A stretch of 64,000 bases of DNA from Glaciecola sp965660625 (GTDB taxonomy: Bacteria > Pseudomonadota > Gammaproteobacteria > Enterobacterales > Alteromonadaceae), in NCBI GenBank assembly GCA_965660625.1, contig CBFIAR010000015.1, positions 1-64,000 of the forward strand, written 5' to 3'. Shown piece after piece: positions 1-8,116 of the stretch; position 1 is the stretch's first letter, and the number at the start of each line of letters is the position of its first letter. A program made the position numbers and the translations under genes. The notes under the pieces are model-generated. The model did not search any database, had not been told where the DNA came from, and worked only from the letters and a program-made list of their open reading frames with translations.

Positions 1-942
1 TCTCAACCAGCGGGAAATATAGTCATCAAGCATAGCGGCTCTTTTGGGAGCCGTTTGCTTTTGCTCATAAAGCTGACGTACTTTATTTACCGCGTTAGCA
101 ATTGTTTTCTCTGCCCGTGCTAAATGTGGCAGTCCAAAACGATAACCCAAAAAATCAAATCTTTTCTCAATCCGACCAATAAATGTTTTATCTGGCGCTT
201 TCGCTAATTTCAGCGCGTTAAGATGCTGATTGACCGCCCTGATAGCGTATCTTAGATGCCATCGTGTTTTAGCTAATACAACGATGTCATCCATATATCG
301 GCGATAAAAATATCGTTTATCACCGGCCATTTGCTCATCCAAGCCTTTCAAATAATACGCTGCGATAACCGGTGACAATGAACAGCCTCTGGATATGCCA
401 CACTGTATCGCCTTGAACGTGCCGCCTTTTTCAACACTGCGTTTTACAAATTGTACCAATAAACGATAAATGAAAGGGTTGGCAATGTCTTTATCCAATT
501 GCTTAAGCAGCAGAGTGTGGTCAATAGAGGCATAATAACCTTTTACATCCGTTTTCATCACATAGGTATAATCAGGCAAGGCTGAGTGCAGGGTATTAAC
601 CGTCGCTTTTAATCCGCCATGTCCTTTCACATGTGTGCAACTAGTAGGTAATGCCAAAGCATTTGTAAGCGCCATGGCTAACATTTTTAATACCAGTGCA
701 TCGCATGATGACCACAAATGAATACTTGAACCATCAGCTTTCGTCACCACGCTCTGTGGCAGCAATGTGTAATCGTGTGAGTGAAGTGAATCTATAAGCG
801 CTTGGCGCTGTGAATGCCAATGAAAACGCAAGTGCCAAACATCGGCGTTGGGAGGAAAGTTAGCACGCTGCTGACACAACCACGAGTAAGCAATATCAAT
901 ATTGCCTTCAGAAAATACATGCTGCGCATCTAACATCATCAT
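1..942 (-). CDS. Reverse transcriptase (RNA-directed DNA polymerase), C-terminus cut by window edge
   Basis: The frame is open from three tandem ATG codons (942, 939, 936) to the window edge, giving 314 residues without a stop. Reverse-transcriptase blocks appear in order: HVKGHGG at about 104-110, TDVKGYYASID at 131-141 (first catalytic Asp), GISRGCSLSP at 182-191, YMDD at 216-219 (catalytic Asp pair), and IGRIEKRFDFLGYRF at 255-269, which is like group II and group II-like enzymes. Retron hallmarks (NAXXH, VTG) are not seen, and the LSP block differs from the SQ block of diversity-generating RTs. No maturase or endonuclease domain is visible before the edge. An AGGTAAG ribosome-site candidate precedes the ATG run. 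I infer a group II-like RT of unassigned class. Its job (intron, defence, repair or cassette-borne) cannot be decided here because the C-terminus and downstream neighbour lie outside. Confidence 0.9.
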   Translation of the reverse strand, partial: MMMLDAQHVFSEGNIDIAYSWLCQQRANFPPNADVWHLRFHWHSQRQALIDSLHSHDYTLLPQSVVTKADGSSIHLWSSCDALVLKMLAMALTNALALPTSCTHVKGHGGLKATVNTLHSALPDYTYVMKTDVKGYYASIDHTLLLKQLDKDIANPFIYRLLVQFVKRSVEKGGTFKAIQCGISRGCSLSPVIAAYYLKGLDEQMAGDKRYFYRRYMDDIVVLAKTRWHLRYAIRAVNQHLNALKLAKAPDKTFIGRIEKRFDFLGYRFGLPHLARAEKTIANAVNKVRQLYEQKQTAPKRAAMLDDYISRWLR

Positions 943-952
943 CACTTACCTG

Positions 953-987
953 AGTGACTGTTTTCTAACTCGGAACAGCCTGTCACT
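953..987 (-). promoter_or_regulatory. Stem-loop directly upstream of the reverse transcriptase start
   Basis: Read on the minus strand, AGTGA pairs with TCACT and CTGTT pairs with AACAG. This gives 10 bp with a four-base bulge on one side and an 11-base loop. The hairpin ends about 10 bases before the ATG run and abuts the AGGTAAG ribosome-site candidate. It could control RT translation or be part of an RNA used by the enzyme. The pairing is seen directly and the role is inferred. Confidence 0.45.
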
Positions 988-1028
988 ATTGCTCGCCTAA
1001 TCTTATATTTATGAGATAAAATTATCAC

Positions 1029-1070
1029 ACAAGTTCCAACCGCGAACGGCCCCTTATGCTGTGAACTTGT
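1029..1070 (-). promoter_or_regulatory. Second stem-loop in the reverse transcriptase leader
   Basis: ACAAGTTC (1029-1036) and GAACTTGT (1063-1070) form a perfect 8-bp inverted repeat with a 26-base interior. On the minus strand the interior contains GGCCG-TTCG-CGGTT, a smaller hairpin with a TTCG loop (two G-U pairs). Together with the hairpin at 953-987 this suggests a structured transcript leading into the RT gene. No T-tract follows, so a terminator is less likely. Confidence 0.4.
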
Positions 1071-1477
1071 CTGTCAATACGCACTGATTGAAGTGCTTTT
1101 TATATGTTCAAAGGGTGAGTTAAACCTAAAAAAAGCAATGACTGCAATCTTAGCTATACTTGAAGATCAACTTTCACCTATGCTCGACAAACAATGCTAA
1201 TGGCAATGTAATAAACTTTTTTTATGTGTGCTATCAACGACTCTCATAATGCTTCTTCATTTACTCCAGACTACACATACAAAGTCTATGTTTTAGTGTC
1301 GGTTACAACCTAAATAAGTCATGAATGGTCTGCTCTGCACGTGGCTCATTTTAATGAAGATTACTCTTGCTCCACAGGCTTTATTCAGCAAGTTAAACGC
1401 TCGCCGTAAGCAAAGACAAACAGTTTATCTTTCATCTTCTTTAACCCCGATTTAAAAGGTCGATTGTTTAAATCGAT

Positions 1478-2680
1478 TTATTTGCCAGGTTTTATCACCA
1501 AGCAGGTTCTTAACTTACTCTTACCAAAAACAGAAAACGAAGCAAAGTCTTCTTTTAAGATAGGGAGGTGCTGATAATCCAAGTCAATATCTTCACTCTC
1601 CCCTGCGTCGCTTTGATTGTTGCTATCCAAGCGTATGCCCGTTTCATTGTAGAAACCTTCGCCGCCATCTGGATCATGCAAATATAAGCATCTATCGTCG
1701 GCATGTGTTATCGCTACCCAATGTGGCGTTTTCTTACCATCGAACTGATAAGTACTAATTAAGCAAATGATACCAAAACCCTTCGCTAAAGCCTTTTCAA
1801 TTTGCGCGAGTTGAATTTCATTTTTGTGAACGCGTATACCGGCCTCTTTTGCCTTTTCAATAAAATCCTGTTCAACAATGCGCATAATCGATTTTTTATG
1901 CTCACTGCGAACGCCATCAACAAACAAGTTATTCACTTGAGTTGAATAAACTTCTACTTCAAAGCCTCTTTCATGCCCTGCCAAAGCGAGTCCTAATGGA
2001 TGGCATCCGCCGTGACCAGATGTCATAAAAATAGTCGTTGCATGGCGCCAAATATCAATTTCAGTAGCTTGATCAAAGCGGATGTTTTTTTGCAAATACT
2101 TCATCGCCATCATCAAAGCACTGGGACCACAGGTAAATTCTGTGGTCTGTTTGTACCACGGATAGTATTTCATGGTGTTAGCCATGTTCGTTTGTTGTAT
2201 AGGCTTTTGAAAGCGCAACGCATCCGCGCCTGTCTCGTAATATTGACGGTAAATACCAAACTTACGATAACCCAACTTTTTATACATTTTTATTGCTGCC
2301 GGATTATCTTCGGCAACTTCCAATCGCATAAATAATCGCTGCTCATTCAGGGCCAACTCTTCAAGCTTCATTAGCAAAGCAGGAGCAATATTTTGCCCTC
2401 TCGCTTTAGCGAGGACTGCCAGTGAATACAGACGCGCGGAACGACTTCCTTTGCGCAAAATAACGAGGCCGTAACCCACAATTTCACCTGACTTTTCAGC
2501 TAGCACCAAAATACCGTGCTCGGCCTTTATCCAATAACTCATGCGTCTGCGCGATAACCTATCGTTCTCGAAACAACTTAACTCAATGCCTTCCAACGCA
2601 TCTAAGTCCTGAATCGTGGCTAAGCGCAACGTCACTTCGACTCCCTCAGTAGCATTAGCTGCTTGTATATTAACGACCAC
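1478..2680 (-). CDS. GNAT acetyltransferase fused to C39-like cysteine peptidase
   Basis: Residues about 15-150 are a GNAT N-acetyltransferase domain, with the acetyl-CoA loop around RGQNIA (94-99) and the NPAAIKMYKKLGY element (126-138). Residues about 171-400 resemble a papain-like C39 peptidase: FTCGPSA with candidate nucleophile Cys184, His320 in TPHW, and the HDPD acid at 335-338. The best start is GTG at 2680, which overlaps the stop of the upstream ATP-grasp gene by 11 bases and implies translational coupling. The family is known as a GNAT/peptidase C39 fusion, often beside RLAN-domain ATP-grasp proteins. I infer that it acetylates and/or cleaves a peptide made or modified by the partner ligase. 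No signal peptide is seen, so it is probably cytoplasmic. The substrate is unknown. Confidence 0.85.
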   Translation of the reverse strand: MVVNIQAANATEGVEVTLRLATIQDLDALEGIELSCFENDRLSRRRMSYWIKAEHGILVLAEKSGEIVGYGLVILRKGSRSARLYSLAVLAKARGQNIAPALLMKLEELALNEQRLFMRLEVAEDNPAAIKMYKKLGYRKFGIYRQYYETGADALRFQKPIQQTNMANTMKYYPWYKQTTEFTCGPSALMMAMKYLQKNIRFDQATEIDIWRHATTIFMTSGHGGCHPLGLALAGHERGFEVEVYSTQVNNLFVDGVRSEHKKSIMRIVEQDFIEKAKEAGIRVHKNEIQLAQIEKALAKGFGIICLISTYQFDGKKTPHWVAITHADDRCLYLHDPDGGEGFYNETGIRLDSNNQSDAGESEDIDLDYQHLPILKEDFASFSVFGKSKLRTCLVIKPGK

Positions 2681-4133
2681 GTGCTTCTAACCTGTTAGCA
2701 AACTCTTGCATAATTATCATGTACAATTCTTTACCAAGATATAAATCCTCAACTTTTGACTCAATGCTTGGGTTGTCGTTTACCTCAATGACATAAACTT
2801 TGCCATTCGCTTGCTTAATATCGACGCCATACAGACTTTTACCAATAATTGAACAAGATTTTACGGCAGCATCTAATACCGGTTTTGGCACTTCAAAGGT
2901 TGGCAATGTCTCGAAACCGCCTGACGTGTTGGTTTTTGAGTCGTGATTATATATTTGCCAATGGCCACGAGCCATATGATAACGACATGCGTAAATAGGA
3001 CGACCATTTAATACACCGATTCGCCAATCAAATTCAGTGAAAATATATTCCTGTACAAGCACTAACGCCGACTCGCTCAACATTTCTTCTAGCTTGCGTT
3101 TCAGCTCATCCATGTCCTTAACTTTAAACACCCCCATAGAAAAAGAACTTTCAGGGAGCTTTAACACCATCGGAAAACCAAAATCATCAGCTAACTTTTG
3201 ACAAGTTTCTGACTTATTATCAGACACAAAATGACTGCGTGGCGACGGTACTTTGTGATAGCTAAAAGCATCATGTAAATAGACTTTGTTACAGCATTTC
3301 AGAATACTCGTAGCATCATCCATTACCACTAAACCCTCTTGCTCAGCTTTACGAGCAATATGATATGTAGGATGGTTTATGGCTGTCGTTTCACGAATAA
3401 ACAATGCATCGTAATGAGCAATATTAGCCGCTTGATTAGAATTAATCACTTCAGCATTGATGCCAACTAATTTAGCCGCTTTGATAAAGTGCTTAATTGC
3501 TTTAGCGTCACTAGGCGGGGTTGCTTCGTTCTCATTACAAAGAATGGCCATATCCCAACGCGCTTGCTTTTGCTTACTGCCACGGCGCCACGTTTTTACC
3601 ATATAATCACGAAGTGCTTCAGCTAATGCCGACTTATCACTGTTATTAGCAGAATGCCAGTCACCAAAACCGACGGTCATCACCGTAGCGTTGGCTTGTT
3701 TGCTGACTGATACTCGTAAAAAAGGGGCCGGAAAACGTTCAAAAGCAAACTTCGCTATTGCACTCATGGATTTAGCTTCAGTCGTGCCGAAAAAAACATC
3801 ACAGTGACTAGCATCTTGCACTTCATCGCTTAGCGATTTAGGCAAAGTAATCGTTTTCATTTGTAAAGATTGCTCTTGGCTTTCAATAATCAAGTTATTG
3901 ATAGTATTGACGCTGGGCAGCACTTTGTGCGTCCTAGCTTCAGCTAACAGTGAACAATAGTATCCTTTACTCAAATATCTGTCCGTAGCGCATAAGTTTA
4001 TAACACGCATTTTGCCTTCCCCGCGCTTAGGGAATTCGGATAAATATCTATCAAAATCAATCACTTCACAATCGCGTAAGTCTAATTGACTAAATTCATT
4101 CGGCGAATCAACAACGATTAATGTCGTTATCAT
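2670..4133 (-). CDS. RimK-like ATP-grasp ligase with N-terminal RLAN-type domain
   Basis: This ligase has about 487 residues. The first ~200 look like the RimK-like ATP-grasp N-terminal (RLAN) region. The C-terminal half is an ATP-grasp domain: FPMVLKLPESSFSMGVFKV (ATP-binding lysine and loop), LVQEYI, and the metal-binding end DIK...VIEVNDNPSI. It is much longer than ribosomal-protein-S6 ligase RimK (about 300 aa). ATP-grasp enzymes of this branch join an amino acid or peptide to a carboxyl group through an acyl-phosphate. The start is ATG at 4133, with GGAA six bases upstream; an in-frame TTG at 4145 is less likely. The stop overlaps the GNAT/C39 start, so the two form an operon. I infer a peptide-synthesis or protein-tagging role; the substrate is unknown. 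Confidence 0.85.
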   Translation of the reverse strand: MITTLIVVDSPNEFSQLDLRDCEVIDFDRYLSEFPKRGEGKMRVINLCATDRYLSKGYYCSLLAEARTHKVLPSVNTINNLIIESQEQSLQMKTITLPKSLSDEVQDASHCDVFFGTTEAKSMSAIAKFAFERFPAPFLRVSVSKQANATVMTVGFGDWHSANNSDKSALAEALRDYMVKTWRRGSKQKQARWDMAILCNENEATPPSDAKAIKHFIKAAKLVGINAEVINSNQAANIAHYDALFIRETTAINHPTYHIARKAEQEGLVVMDDATSILKCCNKVYLHDAFSYHKVPSPRSHFVSDNKSETCQKLADDFGFPMVLKLPESSFSMGVFKVKDMDELKRKLEEMLSESALVLVQEYIFTEFDWRIGVLNGRPIYACRYHMARGHWQIYNHDSKTNTSGGFETLPTFEVPKPVLDAAVKSCSIIGKSLYGVDIKQANGKVYVIEVNDNPSIESKVEDLYLGKELYMIIMQEFANRLEARGR

Positions 4134-4328
4134 TTTTAGTTCCAAGTATGTGTATAATTTCAGGTTAATAACGCGCGAAATATAGTCTTTAACTGCGCTA
4201 TATCAAGCGATAAATGATGTAGTTTGAGTAAAATAAATTCCCCGTCAAGAACAATTTTTTTTGCTCGCATTTGCACAATCACAACATACACTTACAGTGT
4301 TTGTTATACATATTTATTTGGAGATTAT

Positions 4329-4556
4329 ATGAAATATACACTGTTCGTTGCAGGTTTGCTTTTTGCTATGTCGACTGCGGCAGAAGATCGTCCCGTCGCT
4401 GAGGCGGATCTCGTGCAAGAGTATAAAGTCTATTGCATGGAAATTGCAGAAGATGAAGGAACTGGAAAATTATCAATGGACGAATTCTTGCTAAGTTGCA
4501 TCAACGACGAGCTAGAGTCTGAAGGTTATCAACCTATAAATACACTGACAAAATAA
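4329..4556 (+). CDS. Small secreted acidic protein with two cysteines, function unknown
   Basis: This 75-residue protein begins with a signal peptide (MKYTLFVAGLLFAMSTAAE), with probable cleavage near Ala18. The mature part is strongly acidic and has two cysteines, in YKVYCMEIAED and LLSCIND, a spacing that would allow an intramolecular disulfide in the periplasm. It ends ESEGYQPINTLTK. The ATG at 4329 is chosen because GGAG lies five bases upstream and the signal peptide starts there; the frame stays open upstream without good coding character. The gene diverges from the ATP-grasp/GNAT-C39 operon across about 195 bases, so a shared promoter region is possible. I do not recognise a named family. 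A functional tie to the ligase operon is only a context inference. Confidence 0.7.
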   Translation: MKYTLFVAGLLFAMSTAAEDRPVAEADLVQEYKVYCMEIAEDEGTGKLSMDEFLLSCINDELESEGYQPINTLTK

Positions 4557-4562
4557 GCAATA

Positions 4563-4587
4563 GCTGCACTTTATTTCAAAGTGCAGC
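4563..4587. terminator. Hairpin between convergent genes, possible bidirectional terminator
   Basis: GCTGCACTTT and AAAGTGCAGC form a perfect 10-bp stem around a five-base loop, seven bases after the small-protein stop and 47 bases beyond the hdfR-like stop. Neither side has a long T-tract, so termination would be weak or factor-assisted. The position between convergent genes supports the call. Confidence 0.5.
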
Positions 4588-4633
4588 GTCCCGTAAGCCT
4601 CTCCTCTGTCAAAACTGACTCGTGCAGTTAACC

Positions 4634-5485
4634 TCAGCGCAGTACTGTGTTTATAAAATCGATTACATCATCTAAACCGATATTTTTTTGGCGCTTCAGT
4701 TGATTTAAATACAGAGGTACTGTGACATCTTGGGCTAAAGGGGATGTCTCAAACGCCAGCAACACTTGCTTAATTTTATCATCTAAAAACACATGTGACG
4801 CTGTTGGCAATATGAGTCGGCAAGCTTCGGCACCTGCCATGGTAAGCGCAACATCTATAGAAGAGGTTCTCAGCTTGGCTTTGCGCAGTTCAGGATACAT
4901 CTTTGCTAATTTGTCATTAACTGAAGTTGACCATTCAATATTGATATCATGCATTTCATTGTTGTTATCTCCCCCGGCTTGATTTGATTGATACATGCAA
5001 AGCGGCACTTCGAATAGTAAGACACTGTCGATATCATCAGACTTAACTTGCGATGTTGTTAACGCAAAGTCAATACTGTGTTCGTGCAGTTGCCTAGTAA
5101 TTTGTTCCACGGTTGCAATTTCGTGTTGAAAGCTGACGTTGCTAAAGTGAGACAGCAAATTTGGCAATAAATGAGAAAAGCAAAGCACAAATGCATTTTG
5201 AGTTGAGGCGCAGCTAATGTGCTGACACTCTTCTTCTGCTAGTAATTTTCTTGCTCTGGACAGTGTTTCAGAAAGCTCTTGTGCGAAAGGGATGAGTTTT
5301 TCACCCGCAGGGGTAATTTGAATGCTATTGCGGTTTCGAATAAATAAGGCTGTGCTGAAATATTCTTCCAGCAATTTGATACGCGCACTAACAGCCGATT
5401 GCGTTAAATATAAATTTTCAGCAGCCCGTCCAAAATGTCTAGTTTCAGCTACTTCGAGAAAGGTTGTTAAGAATCTAATGTCCAC
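4634..5485 (-). CDS. hdfR: LysR-family transcriptional regulator, HdfR-like
   Basis: An N-terminal winged helix-turn-helix is clear: DIRFLTTFLEVAETRHFGRAAE, then LYLTQSAVSARIKLLE (recognition helix). A LysR effector domain follows to about residue 283. The N-terminus matches what I recall of HdfR, the flhDC repressor of enterics (TFLEV, RHFGRAAE, LYLTQSAVS). GTG at 5485 is preferred because it places VDIRFLTTF at the family start; a TTG at 5503 would add six residues. The effector region is less conserved, so HdfR orthology is likely but the target genes in this organism are not shown. The small charged gene upstream on the same strand may be co-transcribed. Confidence 0.8.
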   Translation of the reverse strand: MDIRFLTTFLEVAETRHFGRAAENLYLTQSAVSARIKLLEEYFSTALFIRNRNSIQITPAGEKLIPFAQELSETLSRARKLLAEEECQHISCASTQNAFVLCFSHLLPNLLSHFSNVSFQHEIATVEQITRQLHEHSIDFALTTSQVKSDDIDSVLLFEVPLCMYQSNQAGGDNNNEMHDINIEWSTSVNDKLAKMYPELRKAKLRTSSIDVALTMAGAEACRLILPTASHVFLDDKIKQVLLAFETSPLAQDVTVPLYLNQLKRQKNIGLDDVIDFINTVLR

Positions 5486-5577
5486 AAAAAAACCAGCAAT
5501 CAAATGATTACTGGTTTATATCGTGGTTTTCACAATGAGTGCAACGCTTAATGTTACATCTTGGCAAAAAATTTAGC

Positions 5578-5769
5578 TTAATGCATATTATCGCCATCAT
5601 CGACATGCTTATTACGGGAATCGGCCAAAAGCTTGCTGGCGCGTTTTTTGCGCATCAATTCAGCCTTTGTTTGCTCAACTTTACTCTCATCCCTCTGCTT
5701 TCCGATTATCCAATCTTGTTGATCGAAATCGTCTGTCTCTTCTTTGCGAAATCTGTAATCTTTACTCAT
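5578..5769 (-). CDS. Small highly charged hypothetical protein
   Basis: This 63-residue protein is very rich in Lys, Arg, Asp and Glu (RFRKEETDDFD; RKKRASKLL) and has no hydrophobic segment, so it is soluble and probably cytoplasmic. It resembles small conserved charged proteins seen in Alteromonadales and Shewanella, but I cannot name the family. It lies upstream of the LysR gene on the same strand, about 90 bases away. The opposite strand is also open here but reads as low-quality hydrophobic sequence. The composition supports the minus-strand reading. Confidence 0.55.
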   Translation of the reverse strand: MSKDYRFRKEETDDFDQQDWIIGKQRDESKVEQTKAELMRKKRASKLLADSRNKHVDDGDNMH

Positions 5770-5862
5770 AACACTTAGCCAATAATCAGGAACCTGTATA
5801 ATCAGAAAAACCGACTGACATGTAAAACAAAATATTTTTTTCTTAATGGCAAAAAATATTGA

Positions 5863-7776
5863 TTACTCAACATATCCTTCATTCGCACTAACCGTTAGAG
5901 GATGATAGCCAGGTTTTGCCTCTTCAAACGCTTTCTTTGCGAACGCTTTACCATCTGGCGTTTTTGACAACTCGCGATACAAAGGCTTCACTAGCTTGTT
6001 TCTTCCGATGCTGGTTAAATAGCTATATAGGCGTTCATACGCCGGTTTGTACTGATTCGTTACGGCGATCATTAACCAACTATGTGCTATTTCGTTATTT
6101 TTGCTACTCGTTAATGAAAATGCCGCGTCTAGCTCGGCCAACTGCTTTTCATTTAAGCGTTCTGGCATGTTATTCAAAAAATATAGCCACTGATGCACCG
6201 TCCAATCATGCGTAGAAATAGCCTTGGCTTTGCTGTTCCCTTGTAACCACTGTTCTCGAGCTCTATCGATTTTTACAAAAGCATCAGACTCTGGCACTGG
6301 TGCTCCTTGTGGTATTCCTGGCTCAAAAATCCAAGCGTTAATGCGGGATTTATTAAGTTTATCCGCATACTGTTGCAGCAAGGTTTCATCTAAGTAAGCA
6401 ATAAATTCATCAGTCGTAATGCTTTTAAATGAAAACCGTTGAAAATAACTTAAGAGAAATTTATCAAAATTATCACGACCAATTTTATATTCAATTTCGC
6501 GTAAAAATAATGCCCCTTTTTCATAGGGTATATTGGAAAACACATCATCTGGATTTCTGCCACGCAAATCGATCGCAAGGATCTGGTCTGCTGGTTCCAA
6601 GGACTCTATATCTGCCTGAAGATCCTGATAACCAAGCACTGCTTCCATATTATAGCGATCTTCACCGTAAATCATTTCCATGATGCGATAAGTTAAATAA
6701 GTGGTAAATCCTTCATTCAGCCATAAATCGCGCCATGTCGCATTAGTGACAGTATTACCTGACCAGCTATGCGCTAATTCATGCGCAATTAGCGAAACTA
6801 AGCTTTTATCACCCGCAATCACCGTTGGTGTAATAAACGACAGCCTTGGATTTTCCATTCCACCAAATGGGAATGACGGAGGTAAGATCAACAAATCATA
6901 ACGGTCCCAACTATAAGGACCATATTTATTTTCCGTTGCAATGAGCATGCTTTCGGTATCTTCAAATTCAGCTGCAGCGGAATCTAGTATCGATGGTTCA
7001 GCGTAAACCCCTGTGCGCTCACCCATAGCCTTAAATTGTAAATCGCCGATCGCGAGAGCAATCAGATATGAGGGAATAGGCTGTGGCATATTGAACTCAT
7101 AAACACCATCTCGCTCAGTATCAGGGTCATTTGAGGCACTCATAACCGCTAAGAGTTCTTTGGGGGTTCTAATTGTTGCAGTATAGGTCACACGCACCTG
7201 CGGTGAGTCTTGCAGTGGAATAAAGCTCCGAGCATGCACAGCTTGTGCTTGAGTAAACAAAAACGGATGCTGTTTCCCAGCCGTTTGTGCGGGGGTTAGC
7301 CATTGCGCACCTGATGCCGTAGGTGAGGTTTCATAATTGATTGTCACCTTCTCAGCGCCTTTGGGAAGTGTTATATGAAGCGCTGCCCCTAAATTTTCGT
7401 CAGCGGCTTTCAGCTCAAAGTGAACATCTTTGCCACCGCTGGCTACATTAAGAATCGTCAAATCACGTGTATCAAGTATTAGTTCATCAGCATTTTCTTT
7501 TTGGCGTTGAACAGTAACTTGAACACTTCCTATCAATTTCTTGGCAGTAAAATTGGCGGTTAAGTCAAGATTTAGATGTGTAACTAACACTTCATCTGGA
7601 TTAGCATATGAATGATAATCCTGACTGACATCAATAGCCGCAGCAGGTGCCATTTGGTTCTTTGTATCTTTGCTAAGCTTATTTTCGGTAACCTCGGAAG
7701 CTACATTTTCTGCAGGAGAGCAAGCCGTCAAAGCCATAACGAAGGCTAAGGTACTTAGTCTAAAAATATTTTTCAT
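5863..7776 (-). CDS. M1-family zinc aminopeptidase, predicted lipoprotein
   Basis: The 637-residue product begins with a lipoprotein signal peptide ending at LTAC (Cys19), so it is likely anchored in the envelope. The M1 hallmarks are complete: GGMEN exopeptidase motif at 305-309, zinc-binding HELAH at 332-336, and the third ligand Glu in NEGFTTYL at 355. The order and length match leukotriene-A4-hydrolase-like bacterial aminopeptidases: N-terminal beta domain, catalytic domain, then a C-terminal helical domain from about 490. It would trim N-terminal residues from peptides, probably in the periplasm for peptide nutrition. It is a single gene, divergent from modA. Confidence 0.93.
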   Translation of the reverse strand: MKNIFRLSTLAFVMALTACSPAENVASEVTENKLSKDTKNQMAPAAAIDVSQDYHSYANPDEVLVTHLNLDLTANFTAKKLIGSVQVTVQRQKENADELILDTRDLTILNVASGGKDVHFELKAADENLGAALHITLPKGAEKVTINYETSPTASGAQWLTPAQTAGKQHPFLFTQAQAVHARSFIPLQDSPQVRVTYTATIRTPKELLAVMSASNDPDTERDGVYEFNMPQPIPSYLIALAIGDLQFKAMGERTGVYAEPSILDSAAAEFEDTESMLIATENKYGPYSWDRYDLLILPPSFPFGGMENPRLSFITPTVIAGDKSLVSLIAHELAHSWSGNTVTNATWRDLWLNEGFTTYLTYRIMEMIYGEDRYNMEAVLGYQDLQADIESLEPADQILAIDLRGRNPDDVFSNIPYEKGALFLREIEYKIGRDNFDKFLLSYFQRFSFKSITTDEFIAYLDETLLQQYADKLNKSRINAWIFEPGIPQGAPVPESDAFVKIDRAREQWLQGNSKAKAISTHDWTVHQWLYFLNNMPERLNEKQLAELDAAFSLTSSKNNEIAHSWLMIAVTNQYKPAYERLYSYLTSIGRNKLVKPLYRELSKTPDGKAFAKKAFEEAKPGYHPLTVSANEGYVE

Positions 7777-8116
7777 TGCGTTTTTCCATCGTTAAAGTGT
7801 TGATTTGTGATTAATGCACTATTTTTCAAAATCAACTATTAATGTCCTTTTCATTATAGTGCATTACGACTGCCCATGTTTGACATAAAGCAGAATTCAA
7901 ACTAAATGCTTTTTTAGTTATTTTAGTTGCCGCCATTTTTTCCCTATTTTAGCAACATTAAAGCAGGTTTTAATATCGCTAACGCGGACGAGGGTAGGCT
8001 ATCAAGCGCGTTTTTGGCGGTTAAAATAGATGTCAAACAAAAGACACCTAAGCTGAATTACTGTTAATATCTATACATGGCCAATGCGAGTCTCTTAGCG
8101 ATATATAAGTTTACAT
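7777..8116. other. Divergent intergenic region between the M1 peptidase and modA
   Basis: This 340-base AT-rich gap must contain the promoters of both divergent genes. modA has no clear Shine-Dalgarno sequence (only TATATAAG about 10 bases upstream of ATG 8117). A half-site-like AGCGATATATA near 8097-8107 recalls a ModE half-site but has no convincing partner. No open frame or RNA gene is recognised. Confidence 0.5.

Larger units (their letters stand above)
943..1477. other. 535-base non-coding gap upstream of the reverse transcriptase
   Basis: No open frame of credible length or family resemblance is seen on either strand. The RT-proximal half carries two stem-loops, listed separately. The far end, just past the GNAT/C39 stop, has a 9-bp AT-rich inverted repeat (1448-1456 with 1467-1475) without a T-tract. 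The gap must hold the RT promoter and could encode a small RNA for the RT. Nothing else is recognised. Confidence 0.6.

Noticed and set aside
1119..1400. Integron attC site (two GTTAAAC boxes)
   Set aside because: No paired RYYYAAC box or attC-type folded inner sequence is visible at either box.
943..1477. Group II intron 5' boundary (GTGCG at 1084-1080, minus strand) or retron msr/msd
   Set aside because: The GTGCG is only ~140 bases from the RT start, too close for domains I-III. Retron RT motifs are missing. A structured leader is kept as an open finding instead.
5539..5778. Plus-strand hydrophobic frame over the small charged gene
   Set aside because: It has no family resemblance and is the reverse of the charged minus-strand protein, which is more gene-like.
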